Shown here one piece after another: positions 1 to 5,763 of a stretch of DNA of 6,381 bases (positions are counted from its first letter, which is position 1; every line of letters starts with the position of its first letter). The DNA comes from Spirochaetaceae bacterium (lineage in GTDB: Bacteria; Spirochaetota; Spirochaetia; SZUA-6; Fen-1364), in assembly GCA_003141795.1 (NCBI GenBank), contig PLNO01000140.1, positions 17,070 through 23,450 on the forward strand. The letters are read 5' to 3'. The notes below the pieces were generated by a model, which searched no databases, was not told the origin of the DNA, and worked only from the letters and a program-made list of their open reading frames with translations. The position numbers and the translations under genes were made by a program.

Positions 1-1123
1 TTTCGCCGGCTGGTTCGCCGAAGATGCCCGTCGGCTTGACCAGCAGCACGATGATGAGGATGGAGAAGGCCACGGCATCGCGCATCGGGGTGGAGATGTA
101 GCTCATCGTGAGGGATTCCGCCTGACCCATGATGAGGGCCCCGACGAACGCGCCGGGGAGGCTGCCGATGCCGCCGAGAACGGCTGCTACGAACGCCTTG
201 AGGCCGGGGAGGATGCCGAGCTGCGTCCAGATGGAGGCGTAGGCGATGGCGTAGAGCACGCCGCCGAGGCCGGCGAAACCCGCGCCCACCGCGAAGGTGA
301 AGGAGATCACCCTGTCGACGTTGATCCCCATGAGACGGGCCGTCGGCTTGTCGAAGGATGCCGCACGCATGGCCACGCCGATCTTCGTGCGCCGCACGAG
401 GAACTGAAGGAAGAGCTGGACGAGAACCGATGCCACCAGGATGATGAGGAATATGTTGGAGAAGGTGATCGTATTATCCGGGATCGCCTGCCCTGCCACA
501 ATGGGATGGATACCGTTCTGGATGTACCAGGAGGTCGTCTCGAACGGGCTCTTGTAGGGGATGAAGCGCGGAGAGTAGACGAACTGGAGAGCCCCGAAGA
601 ACTCGAGGAAGAACGACACGCCGATGGCCGTGATGAGCGCCGCGATCCTCGGTGCGTCGCGCAGCGGCTTGTAGGCCACCCGTTCGATCGTCATCGCAAG
701 AAGGATGCACACGAGCATCGAGAGCAGAATGACGGTGGCGGAACCGATCACCACGGACACCCCGGGGTTGATCGACGGAAAGAGAGCCTGCGGCCACTTG
801 TGGAGATTGAACTGGCTGACGGCGTAGAAGCTCGTGAAAGCGCCCACCATGAAAACATCGCCATGGGCGAAGTTGATGAGCTTCACGATGCCGTACACCA
901 TCGTGTACCCGAGGGCGATCAGCGCGTAGACCATCCCGAGCTTCAGACCGTCCAGGACGTTCTGGATGAAGACGATCGGGTTCTTCACCAGATTGCTGAT
1001 GAGGATGTACGCAGTGCCGACCGCGAGGAGGAGGAGAAATCCGTTTCCAACCCAGGCGAGGGGCGGGCGGTTTCTCTTGTGTAGGCTGCCTACGGCAGCC
1101 GGAAGAGTGCTTTTCTCAGGCAT
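1..1123 (-). CDS. livH: LivH-type branched-chain amino acid ABC transporter permease (3' end cut by window)
   Basis: Inner-membrane permease of a high-affinity Liv (HAAT family) ABC importer; with LivM it would form the channel for substrate delivered by the binding protein encoded just upstream. Read from ATG at 1123-1121, the frame stays open for 374 codons to the window edge. Family marks are clear: GYTMVYGI at about residues 72-79, INFAHGD at 83-89, the cytoplasmic loop RAASFDKPTARLMGIN at 253-268 (the LivF/LivG contact region), GGIGSLPGAFVG near 317, and KPTGIFGEPAG at the end, which is the usual C-terminal ending, so only a few residues are missing. E. coli LivH has INFAHG at 39-44, so this protein carries about 44 extra N-terminal residues with an added hydrophobic helix (about 26-46). 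The start is supported by GGAG (1128-1131) four bases upstream. It lies 74 nt downstream of livK, same strand, almost certainly one operon. Family call is secure; exact substrate is not. Confidence 0.93.
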   Translation of the reverse strand, partial: MPEKSTLPAAVGSLHKRNRPPLAWVGNGFLLLLAVGTAYILISNLVKNPIVFIQNVLDGLKLGMVYALIALGYTMVYGIVKLINFAHGDVFMVGAFTSFYAVSQFNLHKWPQALFPSINPGVSVVIGSATVILLSMLVCILLAMTIERVAYKPLRDAPRIAALITAIGVSFFLEFFGALQFVYSPRFIPYKSPFETTSWYIQNGIHPIVAGQAIPDNTITFSNIFLIILVASVLVQLFLQFLVRRTKIGVAMRAASFDKPTARLMGINVDRVISFTFAVGAGFAGLGGVLYAIAYASIWTQLGILPGLKAFVAAVLGGIGSLPGAFVGALIMGQAESLTMSYISTPMRDAVAFSILIIVLLVKPTGIFGEPAGE

Positions 1124-1153
1124 GTGTCTCCGCTCTCTCTTTTCGTGAGAAGA

Positions 1154-1178
1154 GGCGGGCAGCCTGGGGCTGCCCGCC
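1154..1178 (-). promoter_or_regulatory. Intercistronic hairpin between livK and livH
   Basis: A perfect 11-bp inverted repeat, GGCGGGCAGCC (1154-1164) and GGCTGCCCGCC (1168-1178), closes on a 3-nt loop. It begins 19 nt after the livK stop codon. On the minus strand it is followed by TCTTCTCACG, not by a run of Ts, so it is a poor rho-independent terminator. Inference: it protects the 3' end of the livK message or causes partial termination, so that more binding protein than permease is made, as in other binding-protein/permease operons. Confidence 0.7.
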
Positions 1179-1197
1179 ATGAATCTGGCTCAGAACG

Positions 1198-2352
1198 TCA
1201 GGGCGAGACGAAAGAATCGAAAACGACCTTTCCGCCCTTGACATGCAGGATGACCGCGCCCTTCACGGGGTTGTGCTGGGCGTCGTAGGTGATCTTGCCG
1301 GAAACTGCGTTGTACGTGATCCCCTCCATGGCGGTCTTCACCTTGTCGGTGTTGTCCGCGGCCGCGTTCTTGATCGCGGTGATGAGGAGGTTGGCTGCGT
1401 CGTAGGCGAGAGCGGCAAGGGCGTCGGGAACCTTGGGGTTGCCCTTGTCGTCCTTGTACGCCGTGCCGTAGGCCTTCAGGAAGTTCTGGACCTCCGCCCT
1501 CTGGTCATCGGGGGAGTAGTGATTGGTGTAGTAGCCGCCCTCGGCTGCCTTGCCGTCGAGGTCAGCGGAATCCCATCCATCGCCGCCCATGAACGGGGCG
1601 ATGATGCCCTTTTCCTTGGCCTGCTTGGTGGCGAGGTTGACGACGTTGTAGTAGTCGGGGAGATAGACGACGTCGGGCTTCGCGCTCTTCACCTTGGCGA
1701 GGATGGCGGAGAAGTCCGTGTCGGTCTTTCCCGCATAGCTTTCCTTGCCGACGATCGTGCCGCCGCCCTGGGTGAATGTCGCCTCGAACGCCTCGGCGAG
1801 ACCCTTCACGTAGTCGTTGCTCTGGTCGTACATGACGAAGGCCTTCTTGGCCTTGAGGTTGCCGAGCGCGAATGTGGCGCCGACCTTGCCCTGGAACGGA
1901 TCGATGAAGCACGCCCTGAAGATGTAGGGCTTCACGTTGCCGTTCTTGTCCACCGTCACGTTGGTGTTGGTGGACGTGGGGCTGATCTGGATCACCTTGG
2001 CCGCGTTGGCGATCTCCGATACGGGGATGGACGCGCTGGAGCACACTTCACCGATGATGTAGTGCACCTTGTCCTGGTTGATGACCTTGTTCGCCGCGTT
2101 GACCGCGGGGTCGGGGGAGCACTGGCTGTCCTCGACGATCGGAACGATCTTCATTCCGAGGACGCCGCCCTTGGCATTCCACTCGTTGATGGCGAGAAGT
2201 GCGCCATCACGCGTGGAGACTCCGAAAGTAGGCACTCCGCCGGACAACGGCGCGAGAATAGCCACCTTCAGTTCCTTGGGCGCCTGCTGACAGCCGATAA
2301 TGGCGACCATCAGGACGAGTGCAAGAGCAGTGAGTGACAGGAAACGCCTCAT
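1198..2352 (-). CDS. livK: Branched-chain amino acid ABC transporter substrate-binding lipoprotein (LivJ/LivK type)
   Basis: Periplasmic solute-binding component of a Liv-type importer, 384 aa, type I periplasmic-binding fold. The N-terminus is a lipoprotein signal: MRR, a hydrophobic stretch 4-19, and lipobox IIGC with Cys21 as the predicted lipidated residue. Mature sequence starts with KELKVAILAPLSGG (26-39). Cys78 and Cys104 match the disulfide pair of E. coli LivJ, and the following SSAS (105-108) and ISPTSTN (123-129) are the usual ligand-contact segments. Length is typical of the family. The start is firm: AAGGAGG at 2359-2365 with a 6-nt spacer. First gene of the operon, livH follows. 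Substrate may be leucine/isoleucine/valine or another amino acid or small amide; this family is broad and the sequence alone does not settle it. Lipid anchoring, unlike the soluble E. coli LivJ/LivK, is common in other phyla. Confidence 0.93.
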   Translation of the reverse strand: MRRFLSLTALALVLMVAIIGCQQAPKELKVAILAPLSGGVPTFGVSTRDGALLAINEWNAKGGVLGMKIVPIVEDSQCSPDPAVNAANKVINQDKVHYIIGEVCSSASIPVSEIANAAKVIQISPTSTNTNVTVDKNGNVKPYIFRACFIDPFQGKVGATFALGNLKAKKAFVMYDQSNDYVKGLAEAFEATFTQGGGTIVGKESYAGKTDTDFSAILAKVKSAKPDVVYLPDYYNVVNLATKQAKEKGIIAPFMGGDGWDSADLDGKAAEGGYYTNHYSPDDQRAEVQNFLKAYGTAYKDDKGNPKVPDALAALAYDAANLLITAIKNAAADNTDKVKTAMEGITYNAVSGKITYDAQHNPVKGAVILHVKGGKVVFDSFVSP

Positions 2353-2358
2353 TCCTAA

Positions 2359-2365
2359 CCTCCTT
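2359..2365 (-). promoter_or_regulatory. Strong ribosome binding site of livK
   Basis: Minus-strand AAGGAGG lies 6 nt before the ATG at 2352. It is a full Shine-Dalgarno match, fits the high expression expected of a binding protein, and fixes the livK start. Confidence 0.9.
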
Positions 2366-2428
2366 CAAGATATATGAAAAATGCTCTTAGAACCGCATTG
2401 AGAGACTTGTTGAGTGGATCACTATTCC

Positions 2429-2452
2429 GCCGTCTTCACCCCCTCTGACGGC
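2429..2452 (-). promoter_or_regulatory. Hairpin in the livK 5' leader
   Basis: The noncoding stretch 2366-2526 separates livK from the next gene. Within the predicted transcript, GCCGTC and GACGGC (2447-2452 and 2429-2434 on the plus strand) form a 6-bp stem with a 12-nt purine-rich loop. No riboswitch class was recognised and there is no T-run after it. Two short frames start in the leader, one of 8 codons and one of 19, neither rich in Leu, Ile or Val codons, so a classical branched-chain amino acid attenuator is not supported. Confidence 0.3.
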
Positions 2453-2504
2453 CCGGCATCATGCGCTGCGCGGGCACCCATTTCCGACCGTATATACTTG
2501 GAAG

Positions 2505-2532
2505 GCTATACAGGTCATGAATAAAATGTCAA
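2505..2532 (-). promoter_or_regulatory. Sigma-70-type promoter of the livK-livH operon
   Basis: On the minus strand a perfect -35 box TTGACA (2527-2532) is followed after 16 bp by TATAGC (2505-2510), 4 of 6 to the -10 consensus. Transcription would start near 2498, giving a leader of about 145 nt before livK. The local AT-rich composition contrasts with the surrounding genes, as expected for a promoter. The -35 box lies only 7 bp beyond the hairpin that ends the upstream membrane-protein gene. Confidence 0.6.
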
Positions 2533-2539
2533 TAGTTTT

Positions 2540-2561
2540 GGTGCCGCCAAAGCGGTCCACC
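2540..2561 (-). terminator. Possible terminator hairpin after the small membrane protein gene
   Basis: Directly after the TGA at 2562-2564 the minus strand reads GGTG, GA, CCGC, TTTG, GCGG, CACC, which folds into two 4-bp GC-rich stems separated by a 2-nt bulge with a 4-nt loop. It is followed by AAAACTATTG, not a T-run, so intrinsic termination is doubtful. It could instead be an RNA 3'-end stabiliser. It sits between this gene and the livK promoter. Confidence 0.4.
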
Positions 2562-2960
2562 TCAGGCCGCGACCACGATTCTGCGGACTTCGGGAAGCTC
2601 GCAGTACCAGATTTCGAATGCTGAGAGGAGCATGGTGACGACCCCGATGACGAAGTAGGCAGTGTTGAAAACCTGAGTCCCTCCGTGGTTCACCGTGGTA
2701 TGCGGGAGGAGCATCATCAGTCTGCTGATGATGTTCGCACCCTGCGCGAAGGCGGCCAGATGCCAGGGCCATGACGTCCTGCTCTTGCGGAAGAGTATTT
2801 GCACGAGGGAGACGATCACCAGGCACGTGAGAAGAACCGGCAGCCACCATTCCTGCGTCGAGAGTTTCCATGAAGAAAGGGGGAAAACCAGAAGGGGAAC
2901 AACCTGAAAGCACAGTATCACGGGGACGATGCCCCTGGCGCTCAGAGCTTTCCGTACCAT
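2562..2960 (-). CDS. Small four-helix integral membrane protein, function unknown
   Basis: A 132-aa hydrophobic protein that I do not recognise. Four membrane segments are apparent: about 10-30, 38-57, 66-86 and 97-120, with positively charged cytoplasmic-type ends (MVRK, RKSR at 58-61, RR at 126-127). Segment three carries polar residues inside it (Gln73, Asn76, Arg80), and the loop after it has His87, Asn91 and His92. No lipobox and no known catalytic motif was seen. The frame also has an ATG at 2987, but nothing like a ribosome site precedes that one, whereas AGGG (2969-2972) stands 8 nt before the ATG at 2960, so the shorter form is preferred. Codon third positions are less GC-biased than in the liv and flg genes, which fits low expression or a different history. 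It lies 71 nt downstream of tRNA-Thr on the same strand, with no clear promoter of its own, so read-through from the tRNA promoter is possible. Confidence 0.65.
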   Translation of the reverse strand: MVRKALSARGIVPVILCFQVVPLLVFPLSSWKLSTQEWWLPVLLTCLVIVSLVQILFRKSRTSWPWHLAAFAQGANIISRLMMLLPHTTVNHGGTQVFNTAYFVIGVVTMLLSAFEIWYCELPEVRRIVVAA

Positions 2961-3031
2961 GGGCGTTACCCTACCATGTATATCCATGCATTGTCGAGCA
3001 GTTTTTCTCTAAAAATGCCATTACTCTGTTG

Positions 3032-3104
3032 AGCCAAGACTGGGACTCGAACCCAGGACCTGCGCATTACGAATGCGCTGCTCTACCAGCTGAGCTATCT
3101 TGGC
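3032..3104 (-). tRNA. tRNA-Thr (anticodon CGU)
   Basis: A full cloverleaf on the minus strand. Acceptor GCCAAGA pairs perfectly with TCTTGGC; the D arm is GCTC-AGCTGGTA-GAGC; the anticodon arm is GCGCA-TTCGTAA-TGCGC, so positions 34-36 read CGT, decoding ACG (Thr); the variable loop is AGGTC; the T arm is CTGGG-TTCGAAT-CCCAG. All stems are fully paired. The discriminator base is T (U73), and the 3' CCA is not encoded (the next bases are CAA), so it must be added by tRNA nucleotidyltransferase. Confidence 0.97.
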
Positions 3105-3119
3105 GATTTCCTTATGGGG

Positions 3120-3143
3120 AAAAAACTTGCCCATCTGCGCAAG
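3120..3143 (-). terminator. Terminator-like hairpin in the tRNA-Thr leader
   Basis: On the minus strand CTTGC (3139-3143) pairs with GCAAG (3126-3130) across an 8-nt loop and is followed at once by six Ts (3120-3125). This is the form of a weak rho-independent terminator, placed between the predicted tRNA promoter and the tRNA. The next bases, TTTCC with GGAAA (3118-3122 with 3107-3111), can form a competing 5-bp helix that uses part of the T-run. Whether it attenuates, terminates antisense transcription from elsewhere, or is chance is unknown; the stem is short. Confidence 0.4.
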
Positions 3144-3164
3144 GTTCCTCCCTTTCGGGGAAAC
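3144..3164 (-). promoter_or_regulatory. Bulged hairpin with GAAA tetraloop in the tRNA-Thr leader
   Basis: Minus-strand GTTTCCCC (3157-3164) pairs with GGGAGGAAC (3144-3152), giving eight pairs including one G-T wobble, one bulged A at 3149, and a GAAA loop (GNRA type). It lies within the first 25 or so bases of the predicted tRNA transcript and just before the terminator-like hairpin. Role unknown. Confidence 0.4.
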
Positions 3165-3173
3165 TCGAAGGAT

Positions 3174-3202
3174 TTTCTACCACACGCCCCCCCGGGTGTC
3201 AA
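3174..3202 (-). promoter_or_regulatory. Promoter of tRNA-Thr
   Basis: A perfect TTGACA (3197-3202) is separated by exactly 17 bp from TAGAAA (3174-3179), 4 of 6 to the -10 consensus, and the -10 is preceded by TG-G, an extended -10 element. The start site should be near 3167, about 62 nt before the mature tRNA. This is the best sigma-70-type promoter in the window and suits a stable RNA gene. The spacer contains a run of seven Gs. Confidence 0.75.
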
Positions 3203-3288
3203 CAGCAATGCCCTGGGTGAGTGTCGGAGCTCCGGGGTGTCAAGGCGCGCGCGGCGGCGCGGGCCCCGTTCTTCGTCCTCCTTCCTCA

Positions 3289-3315
3289 TCAAGGAAGCCG
3301 GGCTGCGTCCGATAA
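3289..3315 (+). promoter_or_regulatory. Sigma-28 (FliA)-like promoter before flgF
   Basis: TCAA (3289-3292), 15 bp, then TCCGATAA (3308-3315). The flagellar sigma-28 consensus is TAAA, 15 bp, GCCGATAA, so the match is 3 of 4 and 7 of 8 with the standard spacing. A start near 3322 would leave a leader of only about 20 nt, just enough to include the ribosome site at 3330-3336. Its position directly before a flagellar operon strengthens the call. Confidence 0.6.
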
Positions 3316-3329
3316 TGAGACTGGGAGAG

Positions 3330-3336
3330 AAGGAGG
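3330..3336 (+). promoter_or_regulatory. Ribosome binding site that sets the flgF start
   Basis: AAGGAGG, a full Shine-Dalgarno match, ends 5 nt before GTG at 3342. This decides for the GTG start over the in-frame ATGs at 3114 and 3315, which lie upstream of the site and lack one. Confidence 0.85.
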
Positions 3337-3341
3337 CACTC

Positions 3342-4187
3342 GTGGTTCGTGGGCTTTATACGGCCGCCAGCGGGATGAACGTCCAGCAGAACAGGCTGGA
3401 CGAGATTTCCAACAACCTGGCGAACGTCGATCTCAACGGGTACAAGAAGGACACGGCGATCCAGAAGGCGTTCCCGGAGATGCTCATCCGCCGCATGAAC
3501 GACAACGGGGTGTACACCTTCCCGTTCGGTTCCGTGGACACGGCGCCGCTCGTGGGCACCATCGGGACCGGCGTGGAGACCAACGAGGTCTACACGAACT
3601 TCGAGCAGGGTGCGCTCAAGCCGACGGAGAACGACTTCGACGTCGCGCTGGAGGGCAACGGTTTCATGACCGTGCAGACCCCGCAGGGGGAGCGGCTCAC
3701 GCGCAACGGCGCGTTCCTCGTGAACAGCGACGGCTATCTCGTCACGAAATCGGGCGACTTCGTGCTGGGGGAGAACGGGCCCATCAAGCTGAAGAAGAAC
3801 AATTTCGTCATCGACGAGGACGGGACCGTCTGGCAGAACTCGACCTTCGCCGCGGACGACAAGCGCCTCGTCTCGCAGTCGGAGAACGAGTGGCAGAACA
3901 TCGAAAAGGTGGATCGGCTGCGGATCGTCGACGTCACGCGCAAGCGCTACCTGCAGAAGCAGGGCAACTCGTACTGGCGGACGACCGAAGAATCGGGACC
4001 GGCCACGGTAGTGGCCGACGCCCGACCCAAGGTGCGCCAGGGCTACCTCGAGGGGGCGAACGTGAACGCCGTGCAGGAAATGGTCGAGATGATCGAGGTG
4101 AATCGCGCGTACGACGCGAACCAGAAGACCATACAGACCGAAGATGCGCTGATAGGCAAACTGTGGGATGAGGTGGTGAAGGTATGA
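3342..4187 (+). CDS. flgF: Flagellar basal-body (proximal) rod protein FlgF
   Basis: Rod protein of the flagellar basal body, exported through the flagellar type III apparatus, hence no signal peptide. The GTG start gives 281 aa beginning MVRGLYTAASGM, the standard opening of the hook-rod family. The N-terminal rod motif is at 22-35 (ISNNLANVDLNGYK). The C-terminal coiled-coil segment, from about 237, contains NVNAVQEMVEMIEVNRAYD followed by the polar TIQTEDALIGKLWDE. The middle holds the FlgE/F/G core with EGNGFMTVQTPQGERLTRNGAF. At 281 aa it is longer than the E. coli protein (about 250). The stretch FPEMLIRRMNDNGVYTFP after the N-terminal motif resembles what I remember of spirochaete FlgF homologues, which makes FlgF preferable to a second FlgG-like name. 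Its stop overlaps the flgG start (ATGA at 4184-4187), implying translational coupling. Confidence 0.92.
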   Translation: MVRGLYTAASGMNVQQNRLDEISNNLANVDLNGYKKDTAIQKAFPEMLIRRMNDNGVYTFPFGSVDTAPLVGTIGTGVETNEVYTNFEQGALKPTENDFDVALEGNGFMTVQTPQGERLTRNGAFLVNSDGYLVTKSGDFVLGENGPIKLKKNNFVIDEDGTVWQNSTFAADDKRLVSQSENEWQNIEKVDRLRIVDVTRKRYLQKQGNSYWRTTEESGPATVVADARPKVRQGYLEGANVNAVQEMVEMIEVNRAYDANQKTIQTEDALIGKLWDEVVKV

Positions 4188-4978
4188 TGCGATCCCTCTG
4201 GACGGCCGCGTCGGGAATGACGGGGCAGCAATTCAACATCGATACGATCTCCAACAACCTGGCCAACGTGAACACGACCGGATTCAAGGAGATGCGGGCC
4301 GACTTCGAGGACCTGCTCTACCAGACGCAGAAGCTCGCCGGCACGCCGGCTACGGAGGCGACCGTGGTGCCGACGGGCGTGCAGGTCGGCCACGGGGTGA
4401 AGCCCGCCGCGACGCAGCAGATCTTCACGCAGGGAGCGCTGCAGGCGACGGGAAACCCGGCGGATATGGCGATCGAAGGGGAGGGGTTCTTCCGCGTCGT
4501 GCAGTACGACGGAACCTACGGGTACACCCGCGACGGTGCCTTCAAGATCGACTCCAACGGCCAACTGGTGACCTCCGACGGCTACAAGCTCACCCCCGAG
4601 GTGATCCTGCCGGAAGGCTTCGTCAACGAAAGCCTCAACATCTCCCAGGACGGAAGGATCACGGTGAAGGTCGCGGGAAGCGACGACCCCGTGGAAGTGG
4701 GGCAGCTCGAGGTGTACAGGTTCGTGAACCCCGCGGGCTTGCAGGCGATCGGTCAGAACCTCCTCAAGGTCACCAACGCTTCGGGGGACGCCATAGCGGG
4801 ACGGCCCGGATTCGACGGCATGGGAAAGGTGCTGCAGAAATACCTGGAGATGTCCAACGTCTCGGTCGTGAAGGAGATGGTGAACATGATCGTCGCCCAG
4901 AGGGCGTACGAGCTGAACTCCCGCGCCATCCAGACCTCCGACTCCATGCTTGCCACCGCGACGTCGTTGAAGAGGTAG
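4184..4978 (+). CDS. flgG: Flagellar distal rod protein FlgG
   Basis: Distal rod subunit of the flagellar basal body, 264 aa, very close to the usual 260-264. The N-terminal rod motif TISNNLANVNTTGFK is at 21-35. It is followed by FEDLLYQTQKLAG, the FlgG-specific segment that makes the rod straight and rigid, and by VPTGVQVGHGVKP, which aligns with the LPSGLQIGTGVRP region of E. coli FlgG. The core has IEGEGFFRVVQYDGTYGYTRDGAF, and the C-terminal helix NVSVVKEMVNMIVAQRAYE lies in the last 43 residues. The ATG at 4184 overlaps the flgF stop and has GAGGTGG (4170-4176) seven bases upstream; the second in-frame ATG at 4187 is possible but has poorer spacing. No signal peptide, as expected for flagellar type III export. 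Confidence 0.96.
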   Translation: MMRSLWTAASGMTGQQFNIDTISNNLANVNTTGFKEMRADFEDLLYQTQKLAGTPATEATVVPTGVQVGHGVKPAATQQIFTQGALQATGNPADMAIEGEGFFRVVQYDGTYGYTRDGAFKIDSNGQLVTSDGYKLTPEVILPEGFVNESLNISQDGRITVKVAGSDDPVEVGQLEVYRFVNPAGLQAIGQNLLKVTNASGDAIAGRPGFDGMGKVLQKYLEMSNVSVVKEMVNMIVAQRAYELNSRAIQTSDSMLATATSLKR

Positions 4979-4989
4979 GTGGTGAGCGC

Positions 4990-5763
4990 ATGAGAAGGTC
5001 CTTGCTGGGCTCGGCGGCGCTCCTGCTCGCGCTCTTTCTCATCGGAGCCTCCGCCGGGGCGCAGGGGGTCACCCTGTACGTGAACAGGGTCGTGCTCTCA
5101 CCGGCAGGCAACCTCAGCCTGGGGGACATCGTTCACGCCTCGGGTCCCGTACCCGCGGCGGCGCAGGAGCTGCTGGCGCGCAGCATCGCGGTCGTCTCCG
5201 ACAAGGTCCTCTTCGTTCCCCTGTCCTCGTACATCGCAGACCTGACAACGGCCTTCGGCCAGAACGCCATCATCGTGGGATCTCGAAGCCTCGTCATCCC
5301 GAGGGACACCCCCGCAGGCGGGGAATCGTATCTCCTGGACCGTATGGCCGACTACATGCAGGCGCAGGGGCTCGTGGGTGATGCGCGGACGGAGGTGTCC
5401 CTCGTGCAGAACCTCACACGGGCCACGGCACCTCAGGATGGGACCCCTCTGTTCCAGACGCAGAAGCTTCCGCGCGGGATCACCGAGATCTCCTTCTCCC
5501 TCAGCGACTCCGCCGGCAATGCCGCTTCGGGCAAGGCCACCTTCGCGTCGGTCCCCGTCAGCGCGGTCTCCGATACCGCGATAAGATCCGGGAGCACCGT
5601 GAACGTGATCTTCCGCAAGGGCCCCATCACGATCGAGATGCCGGGCAGGGCACAGTCCTCGGCAACGGCGGGACAGACGGTGAGCGTCTACGTCGCCGAC
5701 AGCCAGAAGAGCTTCGTCGGGCAGGTGATCGATGGGAAGGCGGTGCAGGTTGAGCTTCCGTAA
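4990..5763 (+). CDS. flgA: Flagellar P-ring assembly chaperone FlgA
   Basis: Periplasmic chaperone needed for FlgI to polymerise into the P-ring around the rod. 257 aa with a Sec signal peptide (MRRSLLGS, hydrophobic 9-22, likely cleavage after ASAGA near 24). The C-terminal 60 residues fit the SAF/beta-clip domain of FlgA: IRSGSTVNVIFRKG, then the GQTVSVYVADSQKSFVGQV segment that corresponds to the family's GD-x-I-x-V-x-N-x-x-S-x-k-x-x-x-G-x-V pattern. The N-terminal two thirds are divergent, so the name rests on the C-terminal pattern plus the neighbours flgG and flgI. The start is 11 nt after the flgG stop with only a weak ribosome site (AGGTGG within 4978-4983), which suggests coupling to flgG translation. 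The 3' end overlaps flgI. Confidence 0.85.
   Translation: MRRSLLGSAALLLALFLIGASAGAQGVTLYVNRVVLSPAGNLSLGDIVHASGPVPAAAQELLARSIAVVSDKVLFVPLSSYIADLTTAFGQNAIIVGSRSLVIPRDTPAGGESYLLDRMADYMQAQGLVGDARTEVSLVQNLTRATAPQDGTPLFQTQKLPRGITEISFSLSDSAGNAASGKATFASVPVSAVSDTAIRSGSTVNVIFRKGPITIEMPGRAQSSATAGQTVSVYVADSQKSFVGQVIDGKAVQVELP

Noticed and set aside
506..1084. A 192-codon plus-strand frame, Asp/Glu/His/Arg-rich
   Set aside because: It is antisense to livH, which shows continuous membrane-permease sequence with conserved motifs; the charged product is the usual reflection of hydrophobic codons.
1243..2337. A 364-codon open frame on the plus strand opposite livK
   Set aside because: It mirrors livK, whose lipobox, paired cysteines and family motifs are clear. 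The antisense product is rich in Val, Gly, Asp and Arg as expected of a high-GC shadow and has no recognisable domain.
2985..3031. Possible terminator after tRNA-Thr (TTTTT, AGAG, AAAAA)
   Set aside because: The pairing is only five A-T pairs with a 4-nt loop and no following T-run, too weak to call as a terminator.
3241..3268. Very GC-rich alternating stretch upstream of flgF
   Set aside because: It has many overlapping self-complementary bits, but no single stable inverted repeat or repeat unit stands out beyond what such base composition gives.
3114..3341. In-frame upstream extension of flgF starting at ATG 3114 or ATG 3315
   Set aside because: The extension crosses the tRNA promoter and GC-rich noncoding DNA, has an Arg/Ser-rich composition unlike FlgF, and the strong ribosome site at 3330-3336 points to GTG 3342, which gives the family's normal N-terminus.
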